Source of the DNA: Lottia gigantea
Lineage: Eukaryota > Mollusca > Gastropoda > Lottiidae
Assembly (NCBI RefSeq): GCF_000327385.1
Contig: NW_008706746.1
Coordinates: forward strand, 3,855,107 to 3,919,106
Length of the DNA stretch: 64,000 bases
Direction of reading: 5' to 3'
How positions within the stretch are numbered: position 1 is the stretch's first letter; every line of letters begins with the position of its first letter. The position numbers and the translations under genes were made by a program. Shown here in pieces: positions 18,468 through 30,159 of the stretch. Below the pieces are notes generated by a model. That model was given only the letters and a program-made list of their open reading frames with translations, searched no databases and had not been told where the DNA came from.

Positions 18468-21157
18468 TGATTGGTCATTTTAGTGAATATTTTAATTGTG
18501 ATTAATGTTGAGATATTGGAAATATCTAACTGTTTAGAGTGCTAGAATGAAATGGAGTGTTATTGTGATAAGAGAATGAAAGGGTGTTACAGTTTCATAT
18601 GTACTGTATTTCAAGAGGAAATTTATTTTACCTGGAAACTTCTGATGATAGAAGTATTATGTCCCACTCATAATGTGAGATGTCTCATTATTTATCAAGA
18701 TTGATTTGGTCTCATAACAAAGTTTCAGCAATTTTGATTTGTGGCATTTCTATTTTTATTGATTTGGTGTTTTATTTGATATCACATTATTTATCAGTTG
18801 CATTTACTTTTATATTAGTATAAATTGCTGGCAATTATTTCATGGAAGCTTTGTCCTGTACCTTACAGTCTGGTTAAATTTCAAATTCTTTTCTGGGATA
18901 CGATGGATATTGCTTATGTGTTTATAGGTGATTGGAAAAGGTAAAAAAAAACAGTTGTCCTTTAATTCAGCCTAAGAATAGACACAAATTTGTTTGCATG
19001 TATGAACTTTTATTATTTATCTTGTTATTAACAAAGGTCTTGAAAGTATCTTTAGTCTGTTCATCTTTAAATTTAGTTGACTTGAAATATGAAACCGTTT
19101 ACCATATAAAAAAGTTATGATAGATATACAATGTGTTGATGAATGTTAGGAAATATTTCAATAATTTACCAAACAAAACTTTTGGGAAGGAGTTTTTATA
19201 CGCCCACATCTCTCTATGTGGACGTATATTGTCGGCACCCCTGTCCGTCCGTCCGTCAACATTTGCTTGTAAACGCTCTAAAAACTAGAGTTTTTGATGT
19301 AATCAAATGAAATTCAGTATGTGTATACATATTCATAAAATGAAGATCAGTTCAAATAAGAAGCAGAGTTATTGCCCTTGCCCCAAAATCTTTAATATTT
19401 ACCATCCGCATGCTGCGGTGGGCGTATATAGCTGTGGTCCACTATCTTTATTTATTCAAAAGAAAGAGACTTTCAGTGATATTATTTGAACTGAACGGTG
19501 ACTAACAAAACCATGAATTCCATATTTTCTTGAACAGAATGTAGTCAGTAGGTGCATCATATCAGTTTCAATTAACCCATAACTAGCCAGCCTACACCAA
19601 GATCCTAATTATTGTTGACAGTTGACCAGTTATGGGTTAATTCTCATTCATATCATATTTTATGTGGTAAAGGATGTGTTTGGTGTGTATTATGTCTCAT
19701 GTTTCATATCATTTGTTCTCTATAAAATAATTCAAATTGTTCTGACTAAAAGAAGAATGAGTCCTATTTCACAAAAACAAATCAAATAATCTAGATTTAA
19801 TATAGTTACTAATCATTAAGATGATATGAAGACGAAATGGCTCCAAGCAGAGTATTGAATTAGTTGAACGAAAATTTACAAATCTTATCAAGAAACGCCC
19901 CTATATGTTGGTATCATGAAAGATTAGGTATTGCATCATTTACTTAATGTACCAGAATGTAATGTAAACTTGTAAATTAAAATGCTAGATAAGCCATATA
20001 CATATTTAGTATAGCCTTTGAAGTGGTAAAGACCTCTAATTATTTACTTGAACAGTTAATAGAACTTGAAATTTGTTAATTTTACCTATTTTCATCAGTG
20101 AAAAGTTAAAAAAAAAAAAACATACAGTATCATTCTGTTAACTTTCCTTTTTGAAATGTGTTAAGAATAACTTTTGAGTATTAACAGCTGAAGAAGAGAA
20201 TGATTAGGGCACTGTATCCCTTTAATAATTATATACTGTTGACTTTACTATAATCTTTTTTTTTTTATTGACATGATTTTTGTTTTATTTTGTCCCAATT
20301 AATTACTGGTTTGTCATTCTTATTATTTATGTTATATGGAATCATTTTCAGATCATTCATTGAGTGAATACTAACATGTTAATCAATTGCCTGAATATTA
20401 ATATTCTTTACAGTGCTAAGTTTGTCAGGATAGTTTACCATTTAAAAGCATATGAGAAATATTTGAGATTTTAAATGTTAAGGTTCAAATGGGGTGAAAT
20501 ATTAAAATTTGGGCTTGATTTATAAGTCTCGATTTACTTGTTATTATTTATAATTAATTTGAAGTTGAAGGTAACACCAAGTTTTAAATCTATAGTTTAT
20601 TAGACAGCTGTGAAGATTGTATAAAATCATTACAAGTATTTGACTTTTGAAATACTTTTGAATTTTCTAGTGTGATAAATATAATCAGCATACAGTGGTA
20701 CTTTGTCACTAAAAACTCAAGAAATAAAATTTATATGATTACTTATCCAAAAATTGATCCAAGCTTTGAGAAAATTTCATTAGCTAAAAGATTATAGAAT
20801 AAGCTTGTTGGTACCTTTAATTATTATTTCATTAGTAATATTAAGTTGTAACCTGTTATATATATTGATCAATATAATATAAATATGTATATATTATAAA
20901 AATATGTTATTTGTTATACATGTAAAAAAAAAAATCCTCAATAATAACAGTTTTTAAAAGTTTATTTTTTTTAAATCATTATAAAATTATCTTTAATTTA
21001 CTGAAAATGCAGTTTCTTTCTCCCTTGGAAAAAAGCATTGTTCATCAAATGGGACAATTAACTGAGGCTTTGTGTACTAAAGACTGCGCAGGCTTCAAAT
21101 GATTCGCCAGTTGGATATAAAATAGATAGGATAAAGCTGCTTTTCAGTCATAAAGAT
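18468..21157. other. 3' region shared by the convergent STK11 and ASNSD1 genes
   Basis: No gene is seen. It probably contains the long STK11 3' UTR. The first AATAAA after the STK11 stop is at 20723-20728 (plus). An AATAAA on the minus strand at 20961-20966 would serve ASNSD1, about 190 bp past its stop. The two signals face each other 230 bp apart, so the transcripts need not overlap. A family B repeat lies at 19195-19452; the rest is AT-rich. Confidence 0.5.
19195..19452 (+). repeat. composite repeat family B, short well-preserved copy
   Basis: The clearest view of both ends of the family. The left end is 'tttttatacgcccacatc', then 'ggacgtatattgtcgg', then 'cccctgtccgtccgtccgtc' and 'gcttgtaaacgctc'. 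The right end is 'accatccgcatgctgc', then 'ggtgggcgtatatagctgt' and 'ggtccactatcttta'. The 'tatacgccca' and 'tgggcgtata' ends are inverted. The single inner unit carries 'gagttattgcccttg'. No coding sequence is present. Confidence 0.7.
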
Positions 21158-24100
21158 TCAGAAAGCAAGTCTATCACATTTTTCACTAGCCTTTTCCTTT
21201 GAATTTTCCATTTTAGCAATCCTGGAACCAAACTGTATAGCTCTCTTAGGAAAACAGCTTGTTGTTGTCAAACCTAGTTGTGTAGCTGATAATCTTAATA
21301 ATAATTTCTCCCCTAGGCCCCTGGGTAAATCTAGCTGTGCCTGAAAGATAACAGGTAATAAAAAGATAGCTTGCCAGGCAAGGTAATATACGCCCACTGG
21401 CAGCTTTGATTTTAAATAAAAATATTTACTGGTAGCAGTAACTGTTACAATCACCAGTATGAAATATTCAACCTTCAGTCATACACTTCTTTTGAACTCT
21501 TTATCGCGATACTGAATAATATTGAGTATAAGTTATAGCCCTAGTTCTTGAAAACGTGTTCAATTTTTAGCTAGTGAAAACTCTACAAGGCAAATATTCA
21601 ATCTTCAGCGCGGGACTGAATAATTAAACTAAGTTTTGTCAAAATCCAGCAAGAATCATGCCTGATAAAAATTGAACGACTTTTCAAGAACAAGGGCAAT
21701 AACTCATACTACATATTTTTCGATTTCCCTGATTTTTCTATAGGGTTTATTCTTGGGTGAATACGAACACTCATACCAAGTTTCATCAAAATCTGTCAAG
21801 AATTGTGCCTTCTAGAGTGTTTACGAGCTAAAAATTGAACGCGTTTGCAAGAACAAGGGCAATAACTCATACTAAATATTTTTCCTATAGTAGCCTACTT
21901 ATCCAGCAACTCAATTCAATCTTCCAAGAAACGAAACCTTTCCCCCATGACCAATGTTTAATTTCATTTTTGTATCAGCGCAATTGGTGAAAATGAAATG
22001 ATTAAGCAAACCTTTTCTCTCGGATGACATTTATAAAATGAAATCAGATAAACTGCTGCATCTTGGGATGTCACATTACTAAACTATGATTGGATATCTG
22101 TCTTGGATTTTCCACTTGGTCTATTTATAGTATCTTATGATGCTGTACATGTATGGTGGCTGGTTAGGGACATGTTAAATGATTAAATTAAATTTTCTTA
22201 TTTGTTAACCAAAATAGTTTCTCAGGAAAATAATGACATCTATTGTAAATTGTGATTATGAACAAATAAATTGTGACTGGTAGAGTCTGTCAAGAATTGT
22301 GCCTCCTAGAGTGTTTACGAGCTAAAAATTGAACGCGTTTTCAAGAACAAGGGAAATATTTCATACTACATATTTTTCGATTTCCCTGATTTTTCTATAG
22401 GGTTTATCCTTGGGTGAATACGAACACTCATACCAAGTTTCATCAAAATCTGTCAAGAATTGTGCCTTCAAGAGTGTTTACGAGCTAAAAATTGAAGGGT
22501 TTGCAAGAACAAGGGCAATAATTCATACTAAATATTGTTCGATTTCGCTGATTTTCAATAGGGTTGATCCTTGGGTGATTACAAACACTCATACGAAGTT
22601 TCATTAAAATCCATCAAGAATTGTGCCCTGTAGAGTGATTACGAGCTAAAAATTGAACGTGTTTTCAAGAACAAGGGCAATAATTCATACTAAATATTTT
22701 TTGATTTCGTTGATTTTCAATAGGGTTTATCCTTGGGTGATTACGAACACTCATACCAAGTTTCGTTAAAATCCTTCAAGAATTATGCCTTCTAGAGTGT
22801 TTACGAGCTAAAAATTGAACGCGTTTTCAAGAACAAGGGCAATAATTCATACTTAATATTTTTCCATTTCGCTGATTTTCAATAGGGTCTATCCTTGGGT
22901 GATAGCGAACACTCATACCAAGTTTCGTTAAAATCTGTCAAGAATTATGCCTTCTAGAGTGTTTACGAGCTAAAAATTGAACGCGTTTTCAAGAACAAGG
23001 GCAATAATTCATACTTAATATTTTTCAATTTCGCTGATTTTCAATAGGGTCTATCCTTGGGTGATAACAAACACTCATACCAAATTTCGTCAAAATCTGT
23101 CAAAAATCTGTCCGACCGACGGACATGGGTGACGACAATATACGCCCCCCATTTCATGTGGGCGTATAAAAATTAAATTTGAATTGATATTCCAGGTTGT
23201 CTATGTCAGTTATAATTGTAAGCTAAGGCCTTACATTATTTGAATACCTTTGTTCTACTGTACATAAATTAATAATAAATATAAAATTGTAAATACCTTC
23301 ATATGTATTGGTAAACTACTGAGATGGGTTACTACATGTTCATCTAAAAACGGAAACCTTGCTTCTTTACCATGATCACCTATAATTCTAAAAAATAAAT
23401 TAGTTTTCAAATACTTAGAATAAATAATATGCAAATAGCCAAATAGGTAAGCATGATGAAAGGGAGTATAGAATCCTAAACCTTACACCAGGATCAAGCT
23501 AGTTTCTGATTCCTGAATTGGTTAGAAAGTCATTTTAGCTTTACATATAAAAATGAAGCTGTAGCACATCCTTATAATGAGCCACTCATGCTGTTAGTTG
23601 TTTTAAAGAATTAGTATCAAAACCCTACCTATCATCTCTACCTAAATTTCTTGATGAGATACGTTTAATTTCCATGTTCATTTCCTCTAATAATCCTTTC
23701 CATCCCCCTTCGCTGAAAGAAATCAATTATATTATTTACATTAGCAAAGATTTTGTATTCTAAAAGCAGGGTGAACTGAATTAAATCAAGTGATTTAAAT
23801 CTTGATTTAAACATAAAGATTTTCTTTAAAATTATTGGTGTAAATCAAAGAGATATAAATTGTACAAATTAATAATAATGATAAAGGGAGATGGATTGGA
23901 AAACAGGGGATTGAACCCATGACCTCATAGTTAGCAAGGAAGCGCCATACTCAATGAGCCCTTGAACCAATCAGAAAGACTACATACACTATGTTCTCTT
24001 ATGATTTTTAAACTGAACCTATATTTCAGTTGAATTACAGACACTAGTTTGCATCTTTGCCTGAATAATGAAAAGGGGCTAATTGACACATTTTTGTTTG

Positions 24101-27100
24101 AAGAAAAGCATTTTAAGACAGTTTCACAGAATATAACTAAAAAAAAAAAAAAGAAAAAATACCAACCCGTTAAAATCTTTTGACATTTTAATCAGTAACA
24201 TTGTGAAATTCAATGGAAATAAATTAACTAAATATGTTTACCTGTATCTACTTCTATGTCTAGAATAACCAGCCAATTGTTCATCAGCACCCATACCACA
24301 TAAAATAACCTTTAATTTAAACAAAGATACCACATAAAATAACCTTTAATTCAAACAAAAATACCACATAAAATAACCTTTAATTCAAACAAAAATACCA
24401 CATAAAATAACCTTTAATTTAAACAAAGATACTAAATAAAATTCCATTTGATTCAAACAAAAATACCACATAAAATAACCTTTAATTTAAACAAAGATAC
24501 CAAATAAAATAACCTTTAATTTAAACTATTATACCACATAAAATAACCCTTAATTTAAACAAAGATACTAAATAAAATAACCTTTAATTTAAACTATTAT
24601 ACCACATAAAATAACCCTTAATTTAAACAAAGATACTAAATAAAATAACCTTTAATTTAAACAAAGATACCAAATAAAATTACATTTTATTCAAACAAAA
24701 ATACCACATAAAATAACCTTTAATTTAAACAAAGATACCACATAAAATAACCTTTAATTTAAACAAAGATACCAAATAAAATTACATTTAATTTAAACAA
24801 AGATACCACTTAAAATAACCTTTAATTTAAACAAAGATACCACATAGAATAACCTTTAATTCAAACTATTATACCACATAAAATAACCCTTAATTTAAAC
24901 AAAGATACCACATAAAATAACCTTTAATTAAAACAAAGATACCACATAAAATAACCTTTAATTTAAACAAAGATACCACATAAAATAACCTTTAATTAAA
25001 ACAAAGATACCACATAAAATAACCTTTAATTTAAACAAAGATACCACATAAAATAACCTGTAATTCCAACAAAGATACCACATAAAATGACCTTTAATTA
25101 AAACAAAGATACCACTTAAAATAACCTGTAATTAAAACAAAGATACCACATAAAATAACCTGTAATTCAAACAAAGATACCACATAAAATGACCTTTAAT
25201 TCAAACAAAGATACCACATAAAATAACCTGTAATTCAAACAAAGATACCACATAAAATAACCTGTAATTCAAACAAAGATACCACATAAAATAACCTTTA
25301 ATTCAAACAAAGATACCACATAAAATAACCTTTAATTTAAACAAAGATACCACATAAAATAACCTTTAATTTAAACAAAGATACCACATAAAATAACCTG
25401 TAATTCCAACAAAGATACCACATAAAATAACCTTTAATTTAAACAAAGATACCACATAAAATAACCTTTAATTTAAACAAAGATACCACATAGAATAACC
25501 TTTAATTTAAACAAAAATACCACATAAAATAACCTTTTTAAACAAAGATAAAATAAACCTGTTATTAAATAAAGATTGCTGTACCTTGGCTTTACTTTTG
25601 AATGACTTTCCTTTGTTTTCTCCATTACCTACAATACCATGTCCTTTAGCAGCAAACCATAAAGCACAACCTATACTATCATCTAATACTGTACAGGATG
25701 GATATACTAGATGACGAACCCGTTCTGATCTAAAAATATATCAATATTAATTCCATTACTAAACTTTGATTCCAATGCAAAACAAAATTAAGAGGGCTCA
25801 AAAAGCCTTGTCTTATTTGTTGTGAAATACTATTGTAATAAACATTACTTTTTGATACACAAATCCCTAGAAATTTTTCATTATGCTCGTATTCAATCAC
25901 AAAGGTAACTTCAACTGATATATTATTATTTGTGGACATTGAGCTCATTTAGTAACAGTAGTTTCCCTACAAAAATGTTGTATGTAAATTAGGTATACCT
26001 GACTTGTATCAGTTCTTTTTGTGTAACATTAATCTGAAATATTGTAAAATACAGCTATAATATTCATATAATAATCATACCCTCCGTACTTTTAATGTAA
26101 TAACCATATAGTTCATATTCTCCAATTCACAGTCGAAGTCCACAACCAAACACCCCTTAAATCTTTAACTAATTCTTTTGAAATTAAGTATAGTCAATAA
26201 ATTTGATGTTGTACATTACCTCTATGAAATTCCAGTGTCTATTAGGGTTTAATTCTGATAATGCTTTATGGCCAGTTAGTCTATCAGGAACATTAAACTT
26301 ATCTTTAACAATACTTCTATAAAATAAAGAGTTTAAAGTGATATTCTAGGATGGGGTGTAGCACAGTTGGTTTGACATCATTTTTGAAAGTCTGGTGACA
26401 TTTACTCATCATTCCAGTGGAACCAGCTGCAAATAATAACAATATAATCCAGGAAAGATCGATGACAAGAGGGTTACTATGCTTATAATAATGTGTGTCC
26501 TTATCTGATCGTATCAGTAGAATGCTACTATGTACAAAGAATATTACAAGTGATGCATAATATGTCTTCAAACTCATCTTCCATATGTGACAAAAATTCA
26601 TTTGGAGTATTCATTTTATAGTTTATTTTTATGCAATTAAAACAAAAGAATACATACAGTGTTTGGTTAGGTTTTTTAACCGTGTTAGGTTGAGATTTTG
26701 GCTGTAATTCAAATGCAACATTCAATAAATCTATAGGTTCACTTTCTGGTATGCATCTAAAATAAAAAAAAAATCTGTTTTCAATTGATAGTTGTTAAGT
26801 AGCTTTCTTGCCAGCTGACAGCTATGTTCAAGACCAGAAAAGCAGGTATTTTTTCATCAAATTTATACACATACCAATGCTGCTGATTTAGCTCCTAATG
26901 TCAGTCATGCCAAAAAATAAAAATTTCAAATTAGACATTATGAAAAGAAAACTCAAAAAGTCACCTGTCGGCTAAGGCTGTAATGACTGCTGAATCAATG
27001 CCACCAGAAAATAAAATGGCTATATTGGACTGATGTACACAATACTCATTTTTTGCAGCTTCACTGATTTCTAGTTTCTGACATTGGTGTTCAGCTGATG

Positions 27101-29793
27101 GTCTAGTTGGTATATTTGTTACTCTTCTTCTAACAGATTCCTCTAGCACCTCAATCAACTGATTAGCAGCTGTTTTCATGAACTCATTGTCACTTAACAG
27201 ATGATTTAAGTATTCTTCATGAGTTTGCTTTCCTAATGTAAATAGACTAGCATCTGCTACTGGAATTTCTTTATTTAACATTGGAATTCCGGACTTCAAT
27301 TCATCTAATTTATTAACATGAATATGAACATTTGATTGGTCTAATGTCATTATATTATTTTCTGAGTCAATCGGATTTTGAGTTTGAGGCCACACACAAA
27401 ATTTCCATGGAAACAATTCCACATGCAAATTTTCGGTATCTAGTTTTTCATTTAATTCCATACAAAAAATTCCAACAGCAGGTATTTCTGAAAATTTCTA
27501 CAACAAAAATATTCATTATTACTACAGAAGAAAAATACTAGAATTCAAAATATGCATTAATAACTATTGGCGATAAGAGATGTACATCAGTGAGTAAATC
27601 ATTGTATCAGAAAATATGTACAATGTGGTGCTCCATCATCACATAGATCTTTATGCATGTAGTTATCTAAACATTTGATTTTCATATGAAAAGTGAAACA
27701 ATAAGATGAAACTAACCTCTTTCAGCACTGTACAAAGTACATGAATATACATTTAAATTTAAAGTTAAAATTGGGAAATGTGATTTAAGAATTCATTTAA
27801 AAGAAATACCCTGATAAAAAAAATTATTGACTTACATGGGAATGAATTTGAACTGAAGAAATACTGAAACAATCTGAATCATTTTGGGGTATATGCCAAA
27901 GCAAACTTCTTCTCCCTAGTTTATCGCGACCAAACCACAATTTCTTATAACATTCCTGAAATCAAAAACAAATATTTTTAATATAATCTTTACACGTTGT
28001 ATATGTCAGCTAATTGCTTACAATGGTGGAAACAATTTACCATTGACCAACAAAGAGTTCAAGACCTTTTAATGTTTTTTTGAATAAGCTTATGCTTGCA
28101 ATTATTCTCTTTCCTTCTAAAATATCAGTCTTGTTTAATTCATTGATTGAATGTTCAATTGCTAAACTCTGAAAATATCATCCACTCCTTTTGGAAAGCT
28201 GTTCTGTTATATCTTAGAAGATTCTAATTTTGCTGAATTTGCCTTCACAAATATATCCATTACCTGCCAATATATAAATGCCCAGGGTCCTTGTATAGTA
28301 TCAAAGACATCTAAAATATCTTGTTGTGTTTTACAATGGTATAATTTATCACTAATTATCTCAGTATCATTTTCATCTTCTTTTACCTAAAATATAAATT
28401 GTAGTCTTTTACTTGTACATATCATTTCACAGATTTTTAGTAAGCCATTCATTGTTTGCTACCTTCAGATCAAAAGATATAAAAATATTTTGCATAGATA
28501 CCTATCCTAGATGATCCAGAAAAAATAATATAGATCAACAATTCGTGTGCTTGATACCCTTCAAAGTTTTAATATACTTTTTCATTTTCGATCAAGGATT
28601 GTTGATCTATAACTTTTTCTAGTTCCTGTTTAATTAGAGGTAGACACTGTCAGCTACAAGTAATGATCTCCAGACAGTTCTATATAAAAAATTAAAAGGC
28701 AAATTATAACCACTGTTCCCAGTAATTTTTACCTGTAAACCATCAAATACTTCTCCATTCCATAACAAACAATTGCCATTTTCATCTAACAAGGGTTGAG
28801 GTGTAAATCGACCACGAAGATGAAGGACATATCCTGACAATTGAAGATGAGCAGAATCATTCACTTGGATAAATCTACTTTTCTTTGCATCTGGACCTCT
28901 GGCATAAATATACTTTTCATTGTATGTCTAAACAGAAAATTATTCAGAGTTATTTCTATATTACAAATAAATATTTTTGTCCAATGATTAATATTGCGTT
29001 TATAGAAGTGGTTATATACACGTTATAGTTCTTTTAATGGGACAAATTCTTCTAAGCAACAATTTTGAGTATATATGAATAAGGTGGAATCCTGTTTGGA
29101 AAGAATAGTAGAATATTAATGTAAGTCATTAGAAATAATATTTTTATTTATTTTGTGTCTCAGTCTAGCTTAGTCCGAAACATCTGCTTTTATTCCAGTC
29201 TGTAATGGATATTTTGACTTTTGTCAGCTTGAGTAGAGTCAGAAAAAAAAGACCCTGTTAAATGGGGATTTTCCACACCTCCAAAGATGTGTTTTCTCTG
29301 ACATAATATCGATTTACCCTTAAGATGATTGTAAATAAGTTTTAGGTATCACCATACCTTAATATTCAAAATGAAATATTCAACCGTATGTCATTTCTCT
29401 TAGAATATCTTTGGGTCCATAGAAATATGAGGTTCAGTGAATTTACTTTAGAAATAAACACACTTTCCTCTCAGAAAATTCACGTGAAAATGGCCCGCTT
29501 TTCGGACTGAAAATCTCTCTCTGTAGAATCATTTTTAAAATTAATATTTTTTGTCAGTGTTTAACATTTTCATCAACCCAAAGACAATCTAAGACTCTCA
29601 GTAGTATTTTGTAGTTAATATTTTAATTAGTATGAAAATGTTTGTCAAAATTCAATTCAGAAAACAGCTCAGCATAGTCAGAGAGTACCGGTAATAGTAA
29701 ATAAAACAGATTTATCATTATTATAAGTTCAATAACTTTCACCTTCACGTCAGATTGTTTGCTATAACCGAGAATACAGCAGATTCCACACAT
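21158..29793 (-). CDS. ASNSD1: asparagine synthetase domain-containing protein 1 (ASNSD1), complete, 607 aa
   Basis: Thirteen exons on minus: 29793-29743, 28927-28733, 28386-28264, 27955-27836, 27497-26965, 26756-26658, 26316-26220, 26033-25999, 25729-25585, 24309-24242, 23712-23629, 23387-23297 and 21340-21158. All junctions are GT-AG and phases add up to 608 codons (human ASNSD1 is 643 aa). The start MCGIC supplies Cys2, the nucleophile of class II glutamine amidotransferases. Then come [28 protein letters not shown] and [16 protein letters not shown] of the glutaminase half. The ATP-pyrophosphatase loop SGGIDS is at 327-332. [74 protein letters not shown] and [12 protein letters not shown] follow in the ASNSD1 order. 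The end reads [22 protein letters not shown], as in vertebrates. The enzymatic role is unproven even in mammals. Intron 9 is a tandem array of its own acceptor junction. It shares a 366-bp promoter region with PTAR1. Confidence 0.96.
21383..23172 (-). repeat. composite repeat family B with about 162-bp internal tandem units (ASNSD1 intron 12)
   Basis: The family end is at the right: 'ccgaccgacggacatgggtg', then 'gacgacaatatacgcccc' and 'catgtgggcgtataaaa', i.e. the usual left end on the minus strand. The other end, near 21383, shows 'atatacgcccactggc'. Between them are about eight diverged copies of a 160-164 bp unit; 'caagaattgtgcc' recurs near 21797, 22288, 22452, 22613, 22776 and 22937. 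On the minus strand each unit contains 'gattttgatgaaacttgg' and 'ttattgcccttgttcttg', the two motifs common to the whole family. An apparently unrelated segment at about 21900-22280 interrupts the array. Confidence 0.7.
23893..23985 (-). repeat. tRNA-like sequence (SINE head or tRNA pseudogene)
   Basis: On the minus strand there is a B-box-like 'gggttcaatcccc', preceded by 'gaggtcat' and an anticodon-loop-like 'ttgctaa' (GCT, serine type), with an acceptor-like pair 'gattgg'/'ccaatc' at the outer ends. The anticodon stem does not pair, so it is unlikely to be a working tRNA. It lies in ASNSD1 intron 10. A tRNA-derived SINE is the likeliest origin. Confidence 0.3.
24293..25556 (-). repeat. 34-bp minisatellite derived from the ASNSD1 exon 10 acceptor junction
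   Basis: About 37 head-to-tail units, near-identical, each 34 bp. On the plus strand a unit reads 'accacataaaataacc' then 'tttaatttaaacaaagat'. On the gene's strand each unit is 17 bases of intron end (CTTTGTTTAAATTAAAG) followed by the first 17 bases of exon 10 (GTTATTTTATGTGGTAT). Intron 9 spans 24310-25584, so all but about 30 bp next to the donor is this array. The unit touching exon 10 is the real acceptor. Variants ('ctgtaatt', 'aaataaaattacattt', 'tattatacc') are shared by neighbouring units, so blocks of units have been copied together. Not a CRISPR: there are no spacers. Confidence 0.95.
29172..29508. mobile_element. non-autonomous TIR element, family C, copy 1 (ASNSD1 intron 1)
   Basis: The left end 'agtccgaaacatctgc' is inverted at the right as 'ttttcggact'. 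Inside are 'tattccagtctgtaatgg', 'atattttgac', 'tgtcagcttgagtagagtc' and 'ctccaaagatgtgttttctc', which match copy 2 at 30272-30807. No transposase is present. It is about 337 bp long, with a body different from copy 2 after the first 190 bp. Confidence 0.6.
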
Positions 29794-30159
29794 TCCGGTA
29801 TCATGAAGTTAATTTTGTTTAAATAAAATCAGAAAAAATCTTTAACTGACAAAAATGTGTGCAATAGTGGTCTAAAAACGTAAACAAAAAGAGTTATATT
29901 TTCTTGGTTTCGTATATTTTATAAACTATTTATAAGAAAAATGAAAAGAAACTATAAATTGTATTGTTACATAATAATATTTAGATATTTTCGGATTCAC
30001 ATTTATTGATTGTGAACTATATTACATATTACCTTCCATCATTTTATTGTCTAAATTCTGTTTATTAACTAAAAGCTTTTACATGGCTGCGTACAAAATG
30101 AAACAACAAAACATAAATATCATCTATTTTTAGATATCACGTGACACTTAAAAATCAAA
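29794..30159. promoter_or_regulatory. 366-bp bidirectional promoter region, ASNSD1 / PTAR1
   Basis: Start codons of two divergent genes lie 366 bp apart, so this stretch must hold both core promoters. TCACGTGA at 30137-30144 sits 16 bp before the PTAR1 ATG. No TATA box is convincing in this AT-rich sequence. No upstream reading frame resembling the mammalian ASNSD1 uORF product ASDURF is seen here on the ASNSD1 side. Confidence 0.6.

Noticed and set aside
23893-23985. Functional tRNA-Ser gene on minus
   Set aside because: The anticodon stem does not pair and the acceptor stem is incomplete; a SINE head or pseudogene is likelier.
24293-25556. CRISPR-like regular direct repeats
   Set aside because: Units are contiguous with no unique spacers and lie in an animal intron; it is a minisatellite derived from a splice junction.
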